Below, piece after piece: positions 6,433 to 10,991 of a DNA stretch of 10,991 bases (position 1 is its first letter; each line of letters starts with the position of its first letter). The notes beneath the pieces were generated by a model. That model had not been told where the DNA came from. It searched no databases and saw only the letters and a program-made list of their open reading frames with translations. The DNA comes from an uncultured Collinsella sp. (GTDB lineage: Bacteria > Actinomycetota > Coriobacteriia > Coriobacteriales > Coriobacteriaceae), in assembly GCA_900544865.1 (NCBI GenBank), contig UQXA01000051.1, positions 1 through 10,991 of the forward strand, given 5' to 3'. The position numbers were made by a program, and so were the translations under genes.

Positions 6433-7023
6433 ATGAGTCCCATTCAAATCGCCCTGCTGCTGCTCGCTGTTGCCGGCGTGTGGGCCATCGTTGAGCTCGC
6501 GCTTACCCTGCGCAAGACCCGCACCGTTGTCGACTCGCTCGATAAGACCGTTAACGACCTCAACAACACCATCGCCGAGGCTCAGCCTGTGGTGGCAAAG
6601 CTCGATGGCGCTGTCGATGAGCTTACGCCGGCGCTTGCCCAGATGGAGCCGCTGCTTAAGTCGAGCAAGACGGCAGTTGATGCCCTTACCTCCAATCTCG
6701 TAGAGGTCGAAGCCGTGGTTCGCGACATTTCTGAGGTCACCGGTAGCATGGCCGAGGCCAGCAATGCTGTGTCGAGCGTGACTGATTCTGCGGCAGGTGC
6801 CGTGCAGAAACTCTTTAACAAGGTGAAGGCTCCCGCGGCCGACGCTGAGCGCAAGTTTTCCGCTGCCGAAGAAGCCGAGCAGCCGACCGAGCGTGTCCTG
6901 ATTGGCGAAGCCGGGGACGATGTCGCTGCTGGTGACAATGATGCACAGAAGCCTGCTGCTAAAGCAGCCCAGTATTACACCTACACGCCCGCCGAGACCA
7001 CCGAGGAGTCCTGCGATGAGTAG
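6433..7023 (+). CDS. DUF948-like membrane-anchored coiled-coil protein
   Basis: A 196-aa protein with one N-terminal transmembrane helix (about 4-23) followed by a long amphipathic helical stretch (about 28-125) rich in heptad-like Leu/Val spacing, such as VVDSLDKTVNDLNNT and later similar units. It ends in an acidic, Ala/Glu-rich, probably disordered tail. This matches DUF948-type proteins, whose function is not established; the Bacillus member YtxG belongs to the SigB general-stress regulon. The start ATG at 6433 follows GGGAGG (6422-6427) at 5 nt. It overlaps the next gene by 8 nt, which places it in the stress-sigma operon. A similar DUF948 gene lies upstream of alaS in many other actinobacteria, so the position is consistent. 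Function here is unknown; a structural or envelope-stress role is inference. Confidence 0.7.
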   Translation: MSPIQIALLLLAVAGVWAIVELALTLRKTRTVVDSLDKTVNDLNNTIAEAQPVVAKLDGAVDELTPALAQMEPLLKSSKTAVDALTSNLVEVEAVVRDISEVTGSMAEASNAVSSVTDSAAGAVQKLFNKVKAPAADAERKFSAAEEAEQPTERVLIGEAGDDVAAGDNDAQKPAAKAAQYYTYTPAETTEESCDE

Positions 7024-7393
7024 CGAAGCAACCTGCCCCATTACGCTGAGCGTTGCCGGTGATCCGCGTCTCGCGCGCTTGGTGCGCATGACGGCCGCCA
7101 ACGTCGGCGCCCTGTGCTCTATGTCCGTCGATCGCATCGAGGATATTCGTATGGCCGCCGAGGAAGCCTTTATTTTTGGCTGCACGGCCGTTGATTCCGA
7201 CGATATCTCGATTAAATTCGATGTCGACAAATCTCACGTGGGTATGACCTTTACCTTTGGCGATCAGGCGACTGTCGATGAGGATGACCAGGCTGCCGTA
7301 TATGCCGAGCTCATTTTGGCGAGCGTGTGCGATTCCTACGAAAAGACTACGGCGCCCCTAACGCTTTCCCTCGACCTCAAGGCGGATATCTAA
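7016..7393 (+). CDS. RsbW/SpoIIAB-like anti-sigma factor, degenerate ATP site
   Basis: A 125-aa protein, size and context typical of HATPase-fold anti-sigma factors that bind SigB/SigF-type sigma factors. It starts at the ATG 7016, with GAGGAG (7003-7008) 7 nt upstream, overlaps the DUF948 gene by 8 nt, and ends 1 nt before the sigma gene. The N-terminal part fits the family: ITLSVAGDPRLARLVRMTAANV and DIRMAAEEAF (43-52), aligning with the DIxxAVSEAVTN box. The Asn expected at the end of that box, which holds Mg-ATP, is Phe54. The DxGxG loop and the later glycine-rich box are not recognisable in 76-110. A working serine kinase seems unlikely. It may still bind the sigma factor, but would need another release mechanism. 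The identification rests heavily on the adjacent sigma gene. Confidence 0.7.
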   Translation: MSSEATCPITLSVAGDPRLARLVRMTAANVGALCSMSVDRIEDIRMAAEEAFIFGCTAVDSDDISIKFDVDKSHVGMTFTFGDQATVDEDDQAAVYAELILASVCDSYEKTTAPLTLSLDLKADI

Positions 7394-7394
7394 T

Positions 7395-8186
7395 ATGACC
7401 GAACGTTCCCGGAGCGGCAAGACCGCTTGGGACAAGGAGAAAACCCGCGAGCTGTTTCGTCGTTATAAGGAGACCGGTGATCCGGATGCCCGCGAGCAGC
7501 TCGTTATGTCCCATATGAACCTGGTAAGGTTTCTTGCCAACAAATTTAAGAACCGCGGCGAGCCGCTCGATGACCTTTTGCAGGTCGGCTATCTGGGCTT
7601 GCTCAAGGCTATCGACCGCTTTGACCCCGAGCGCGGGCTCGAGTTCACGACGTTTGCCACTCCTACTATTCTGGGTGAGATTAAGCGTCATTTCCGCGAC
7701 AAGGGCTGGAGCGTGCGCGTGCCGCGTCGTCTGCAGGAGCTCTCTGCCAAGGTCAACCAGGCTACCGATAAGCTCACCAACGAGCTACAGCGTTCGCCCA
7801 AGGTTGAGGAAATCGCCGATTACCTGGGCGTGACCGTCGACGAGGTGCTCGAAGCCATGGAATCGTCCTCGGCCTATACCTCGGTGCCCATCGAGGCTCC
7901 CGGCGCGTCCGACTCCGACGATGCGCCTTCGATTCTCGATCGTTACGCCGACGACGACAACGAGCTCGACTTTACCGATGATCGCCTGGTAATCGAGGAA
8001 GCCATCCGCGATTTCTCGCCGCGCGAACGCGAGGTAATCGAGCTGCGCTTTGTGAAGGGCATGACCCAGATCGAGATTGCCAAGAAGCTGGGCATCTCGC
8101 AGGTACAGGTCTCGCGCCTGCTGCGTCGTACCCTTAAGAAGATTCAGGACAAGATCGACCCCGACGGAGTGATGGTTCGTTCATGA
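7395..8186 (+). CDS. SigB/SigF-family RNA polymerase sigma factor
   Basis: Alternative sigma factor of the SigB/SigF/SigG group (sigma-70 group 3), probably for a general-stress regulon. The 263-aa product has region 2 (about 35-105), with DDLLQVGYLGLLKAIDRFDP for core binding and FTTFATPTILGEIKRHFRDK for -10 recognition. Region 3 spans about 110-165. Region 4 spans about 197-252, with the helix-turn-helix TQIEIAKKLGISQVQVSRLL. A typical SigB/F protein has about 255-265 residues, so it is full length; region 1.1 is absent, as expected. The acidic linker at about 170-197 (SDSDDAP, DDDNELDF) is somewhat long. The ATG at 7395 has only a weak site (GGCGG, 7381-7385) and lies 1 nt after the anti-sigma stop, so translation is probably coupled. 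Its last four bases form the ATGA overlap with the permease gene. Confidence 0.92.
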   Translation: MTERSRSGKTAWDKEKTRELFRRYKETGDPDAREQLVMSHMNLVRFLANKFKNRGEPLDDLLQVGYLGLLKAIDRFDPERGLEFTTFATPTILGEIKRHFRDKGWSVRVPRRLQELSAKVNQATDKLTNELQRSPKVEEIADYLGVTVDEVLEAMESSSAYTSVPIEAPGASDSDDAPSILDRYADDDNELDFTDDRLVIEEAIRDFSPREREVIELRFVKGMTQIEIAKKLGISQVQVSRLLRRTLKKIQDKIDPDGVMVRS

Positions 8187-9595
8187 ATGAGCACCCCCAA
8201 CAAACCGACCGCACGCTGCGCGATACCCGTATTCTGACGTTGCGCATTTGGGGCGTCGTCGGCTGCATTGTCATCGCCGCCGTCATCTTTAACCTTATGC
8301 GCATCCTGGCGCCGGTCATCGAGTTTCTCGCTGTCGGTTCCATCATCGCTTTTGTGATGTCGCCGATCACCAACTGGCTCGAGCACCATGGCGTGAATCG
8401 CGGCATCGGTTCGCTTGTCGCGCTTATTGTGGTCGTTGCCGTGCTCGTCGGCGTCGTTTGCATCTTGTCGCCGATTCTCTTTGGTCAGATCATGGAAGTC
8501 CTGAGCCGTCTGCCTGAGCAGCTTCGTGTTGCGGGTGGCAACCTCAATGAGATGATCTCGCATGCCAAGACGCTCAACAACACGCCGCTCAAGGAGTATC
8601 TGGACGATAACCTTTCTTCGCTCGTCACGGTGGCGTCCAAGTATGTCTCGCAGATTGCCGCCGAGCTTGGCCGCGGTGTCTTCCCGCTCATTACCAATAC
8701 CGCGTCGCAGCTGTTCGTTATCTTACTTGGCTTGGTGCTTGCCTACTGGGTTGCCTGCGATTATCCCAGCATGCACCACGAGGTCTGCACCATCATTGGT
8801 CAGGAAAAGGAGACCTCGTACCGTTTTATGGTCGCGATTCTTTCGCGCTCGGTCGGCGGCTACATGCGTGGGATGGTCGTAACGTCGATCTGCGGTGGCA
8901 TCCTCGCCTTTATCGGCTTTACGCTCATTGGCCATCCGTATGCGGCACTCATGGCCATCTTTACTGGCATCATGCACTTGGTCCCAGTTTTCGGTCCCTG
9001 GGTGAGCGCGGCTATTGCCACGGTGCTCGGCTTTATGTTTAGCCCGATGCTGGCGTTGTGGACCTTGATCGTGACCATGGTGGCACAAAATGTCACCGAC
9101 AACGTCATTTCGCCTAAGGTCATGCAGAGCTCGGTTCAGGTGCATCCCATCATGAGCCTGACGGCCCTTGTTATCGGTTCGGCGCTTATGGGCCCCATTG
9201 GCATGGTCAGCGCCATCCCGCTGTGCGCGGCTCTGAAGGGTATCTTCGTGTATTACTTCGAGAACGAGACCGGCCGCCAGCTCGTGGCATACGATGGCGC
9301 CGTGTTTAAGGGCACGCCGTATCGCGATGCCGAGGGCAACCCGGTCGCCGCCTATGACGCGCTTGGGGACGATACGTTCATTTATGAGTCCGAGCTCATC
9401 GGCAACGAGACCGCGCCCGAGGCCCAGGCAATGCCCAAGCCCGAGCTCGAGAATCCCTGGATTAAGCTGTCGGGTCTTCAGCCCGACGCGACAGGTTTCT
9501 TTAAGAACCCCTTCGCCAAGGACGATGACGCCGACTCGAATGACGACACCAAAACCGGCATCGACGGCTCCATGGACGATTCGGATTCCAAATAG
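8183..9595 (+). CDS. AI-2E/PerM-family membrane permease
   Basis: A 470-aa integral membrane protein of the AI-2E transporter (PerM/YdiK/TqsA) family, whose members export or antiport varied substrates; the substrate here is unknown. Hydrophobic segments lie at about 22-40, 45-63, 74-99, 165-191, 232-250, 253-272, 274-300 and 324-356, the usual eight-helix pattern with a large loop at 101-163. Family marks include VPVFGPWVSA (267-276), DNVISPKVMQ (306-315), then VQVHP and the glycine-rich SALMGPIGMVSAIPL. A hydrophilic acidic tail (about 360-470) is longer than in typical members and ends in Asp/Ser-rich sequence. The ATG overlaps the sigma stop codon (ATGA), so it is the last gene of the sigma operon. 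The coupling suggests a stress-linked role, which is inference. Confidence 0.88.
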   Translation: MNEHPQQTDRTLRDTRILTLRIWGVVGCIVIAAVIFNLMRILAPVIEFLAVGSIIAFVMSPITNWLEHHGVNRGIGSLVALIVVVAVLVGVVCILSPILFGQIMEVLSRLPEQLRVAGGNLNEMISHAKTLNNTPLKEYLDDNLSSLVTVASKYVSQIAAELGRGVFPLITNTASQLFVILLGLVLAYWVACDYPSMHHEVCTIIGQEKETSYRFMVAILSRSVGGYMRGMVVTSICGGILAFIGFTLIGHPYAALMAIFTGIMHLVPVFGPWVSAAIATVLGFMFSPMLALWTLIVTMVAQNVTDNVISPKVMQSSVQVHPIMSLTALVIGSALMGPIGMVSAIPLCAALKGIFVYYFENETGRQLVAYDGAVFKGTPYRDAEGNPVAAYDALGDDTFIYESELIGNETAPEAQAMPKPELENPWIKLSGLQPDATGFFKNPFAKDDDADSNDDTKTGIDGSMDDSDSK

Positions 9596-9601
9596 GTCCC
9601 G

Positions 9602-9841
9602 TTAGCGTTTCTTGATGTTGTAAAAGACAAGAAACACGAGCAAAGCGATTGATAAGGGGCCGGCTACATAGAAATAGAGAACGTCAATTGCGCGTAGAGT
9701 GCAATAAGCGTTGTCGCCGGACGTCACTGCATACAGTACGTAGCCAAATGCTGGTTGGTTTGCGTACCATTGGGAGAAGGCCAAGAGCGCTAAAAGTGCC
9801 ACTACCAGAAGTGCATTCAGGACAAATCGTTTGCTTTTCAT
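9602..9841 (-). CDS. Small two-helix membrane protein, unknown function
   Basis: A 79-aa protein that I do not recognise. The start is the ATG complementary to 9839-9841, with a perfect AAGGAG (complement of 9848-9853) 6 nt upstream; longer in-frame starts up to 9940 have no such site. It begins MKSKRF, then a hydrophobic helix (about 6-23), a short external-type loop (about 24-46, with Cys46 near its end), a second helix (about 50-73) and a basic end NIKKR. The first helix could be an uncleaved signal anchor. GC is about 47% (112 of 240 by hand count), well below its neighbours, suggesting later acquisition or a fast-evolving gene. It faces the permease gene tail to tail with only 6 nt between stops. 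Ribosome-binding site, start and topology support a real gene. Confidence 0.65.
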   Translation of the reverse strand: MKSKRFVLNALLVVALLALLAFSQWYANQPAFGYVLYAVTSGDNAYCTLRAIDVLYFYVAGPLSIALLVFLVFYNIKKR

Positions 9842-9869
9842 CGATCGCTCCTTCCGGATGGTTCTTGTA

Positions 9870-9903
9870 TAGCATTTTACCAAACATAGCATTTTACCAA
9901 ACC
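9870..9903 (-). repeat. 17-bp tandem repeat in the small-gene promoter region
   Basis: TAGCATTTTACCAAACA (9870-9886) is followed directly by TAGCATTTTACCAAACC (9887-9903), identical in 16 of 17 bases. Read on the - strand each copy holds TTTGGTAAAATGCTA. The 17-bp period places TTTGGT of the distal copy 16 nt before TAAAAT of the proximal copy, a workable -35/-10 pair for the small membrane-protein gene. TATACA (complement of 9866-9871) is a second -10 candidate. Repeat is certain; promoter role is inferred. Confidence 0.75.
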
Positions 9904-9952
9904 CATTTTTTTCAAAGGATTGCTTAGTCCTAAATAACATGCACTTTCGCTG

Positions 9953-9982
9953 GAGGGTCGCTGTTTGGCGGCCCTCTTTTTT
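9953..9982 (+). terminator. Strong intrinsic terminator upstream of alaS
   Basis: GAGGGTCGC (9953-9961) pairs with GCGGCCCTC (9968-9976) over 9 bp with one G-U pair and a 6-nt loop, followed by TTTTTT (9977-9982). It works only in the + direction. It lies about 360 nt after the permease stop and is the first convincing + strand terminator after the sigma operon. No T-box or other alaS-specific leader is recognised. Confidence 0.85.
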
Positions 9983-10008
9983 GCACAGGCGCGGTGGGAT
10001 GGTAATAT
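9980..10008 (+). promoter_or_regulatory. Putative alaS promoter
   Basis: TTTGCA (9980-9985, 4 of 6 to TTGACA) and TAATAT (10003-10008, preceded by TGG) are separated by 17 nt. The -35 overlaps the T-tract of the terminator just upstream. Transcription would begin near 10015, leaving a leader of about 40 nt, too short for a T-box. Confidence 0.55.
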
Positions 10009-10054
10009 CGTTACGTTTGAACTGTTTCGATGTGAAACCGAGGAGATTCCCTCT

Positions 10055-10958
10055 ATGAGTGCTGACTACCCGTCAATGACTACGGCCGAGATTCGCTCCA
10101 AGTTCCTCAACTTCTTTGAGGAGCGCGGTCTTAAGCTCTATCCTTCTTCGTCCCTCGTCCCCGACGATCCTTCGCTGCTGCTTGCCAACGCCGGCATGAA
10201 CCAGTTTAAGGAGTACTACCAGGGCAAGAAGACCATGAAGGAGATCGGCGCGATCTCCTGCCAGAAGTGCGTCCGCACCAACGACATCGACTGCATCGGC
10301 GAGGACGGCCGTCACCTGTCCTTCTTTGAGATGCTCGGCGACTTCTCCTTTGGCGGCGTCTCCAAGCAGCAGGCCTGCGCTTGGGCCTTTGAGCTCATCA
10401 CCAAGGAGTTCAAGCTGCCGCTCGACCGCCTGTACTTCACCGTCTTTACCGAGGACGACGAGACCCACGACGTGTGGCGCTCCCTGGGCGTTGCCGAGGA
10501 TCATATCTCGCGTCTGGGCGAGGACGACAACTTCTGGGCCGCTGGCCCCACCGGCCCCTGCGGTCCGTGCTCCGAGATCTACTTTGACATGGGCGAGGAG
10601 GTCGGTTGCGGCAGCCCCGACTGCAAGCCCGGTTGCGACTGCGACCGCTTCCTTGAGTTCTGGAACCTCGTGTTTACCCAGTACGACCGCCAGGAGGACG
10701 GCTCCATGCCGGAGCTGCCGCACCGCAACCTCGATACGGGCATGGGTCTGGAGCGCATGGCCGCTATCATGCAGCACAAGACCGCCAACTACGACGGCGA
10801 TCTGATGCAGCACCTCATCAAGCTCGGTGAGGAGATCAGCGGCAAGACCTATGACGCCGACGATTACTCCGGCGCCAGCCGCTCCCTGCGCATCATCGCC
10901 GACCACTCCCGTGCCGTTGACTTTATGATCTCGGACGGCATCCTGCCCGGTAACGAGG
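10055..10958 (+). CDS. alaS: Alanyl-tRNA synthetase, 5' part (cut by contig end)
   Basis: Class II synthetase that charges tRNA-Ala. The first 301 codons are present out of roughly 870-880. Family marks are SSLVPDDPSLLLANAGMNQF, CVRTNDI, FFEMLGDFSFG (motif 2 region, about 95-105), GPTGPCGPCSEI (about 169-180), a Cys cluster (GCGSPDCKPGCDC) as in many Gram-positive enzymes, and LDTGMGLERM (motif 3, about 228-237). The ATG at 10055 has GAGGAG (10040-10045) upstream. The last genomic residues read ILPGNE plus a G, which should continue as the conserved NEGRGY block. Instead the sequence changes to adapter at 10959, so the truncation is an artefact. The editing and oligomerisation domains are missing. 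Confidence 0.97.
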
Positions 10959-10991
10959 CTGTCTCTTATACACATCTCCGAGCCCACGAGA
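10959..10991. other. Illumina Nextera adapter, not genomic
   Basis: The 19-bp mosaic end CTGTCTCTTATACACATCT (10959-10977) is followed by CCGAGCCCACGAGA (10978-10991), which is the Nextera read-2 adapter minus its last base. It starts exactly where the conserved alaS reading breaks. This is untrimmed library sequence at a contig end. An open frame entering here on the - strand begins MGSEMCIRDS, a peptide known as an adapter translation. Confidence 0.98.

Noticed and set aside
5106..6443. Long - strand open frame (445 codons) opposite rarA
   Set aside because: Shadow of rarA caused by GC-rich codon bias; no ribosome-binding site, domain or motif, and low-complexity basic composition.
6103..7230. 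- strand open frame (375 codons) opposite rarA end, DUF948-like and anti-sigma genes
   Set aside because: Crosses three supported + strand genes and shows no recognisable domain.
9607..9635. Inverted repeat GTTTCTTG / CAAGAAAC with 13-nt loop as a terminator between the convergent genes
   Set aside because: No T-run on either strand, and it lies in the coding end of the small - strand gene.
9953..10054. T-box or other tRNA-sensing leader for alaS
   Set aside because: The terminator lies before the likely promoter, the leader after it is about 40 nt, and no T-box core sequence is visible.
10073..10987. Long - strand open frame (304 codons) opposite alaS
   Set aside because: It begins inside the Nextera adapter (MGSEMCIRDS) and mirrors the strongly supported alaS frame.

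Overview
The window looks like chromosomal DNA from a GC-rich Coriobacteriia actinobacterium, most likely Collinsella or a close relative. This is inference from gene order, codon use and protein character; no 16S or other marker RNA is present. It is mostly a core housekeeping region read on the + strand, with one small low-GC gene on the - strand near the right end. The last 33 bases are not genomic. They match the Illumina Nextera transposase adapter, so this is a contig end that cuts alaS.

Layout. (1) 148-1760: lspA (prolipoprotein signal peptidase, TTG start) overlaps rluD (23S pseudouridine synthase) by one base. (2) 1843-3138: a membrane-bound family 2 glycosyltransferase behind its own promoter, ended by a strong intrinsic terminator whose loop carries a GGGGACAGGCACC sequence. 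(3) 3220-4921: a small stand-alone prepilin-peptidase-like protease followed by an HD-domain dGTPase. (4) 4912-6332: a near-ideal LexA/SOS box (CGAAC-N4-GTTCG) overlaps the dGTPase stop codon just upstream of rarA, a replication-fork AAA+ ATPase. (5) 6433-9595: a tightly coupled four-gene operon of a DUF948-like membrane coiled-coil protein, an RsbW/SpoIIAB-like anti-sigma factor with a degenerate ATP site, a SigB/SigF-type sigma factor and an AI-2E/PerM-family permease. (6) 9602-9841, - strand: a two-helix small membrane protein, convergent with the permease gene, with a 17-bp tandem repeat in its promoter region. (7) 9953-10958: a strong terminator, a promoter and the first 301 codons of alaS, then adapter.

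How it fits together. The lspA-rluD pair serves lipoprotein maturation and ribosome maturation. dGTPase and RarA both bear on dNTP supply and replication stress, and the SOS box would tie rarA to DNA damage. The sigma operon looks like a general-stress module built around partner-switching proteins, but no anti-anti-sigma gene is present and the anti-sigma factor lacks the residues expected for kinase activity. The only + strand terminator seen after that operon lies beyond the convergent small gene, so operon transcripts would run antisense through it.

The best leads are the SOS box at rarA, the kinase-dead-looking anti-sigma factor, the antisense arrangement with the tandem-repeat promoter, and the promoterless gap after the terminator at 3147-3191. 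I found no CRISPR array, transposase, phage gene, tRNA or rRNA.
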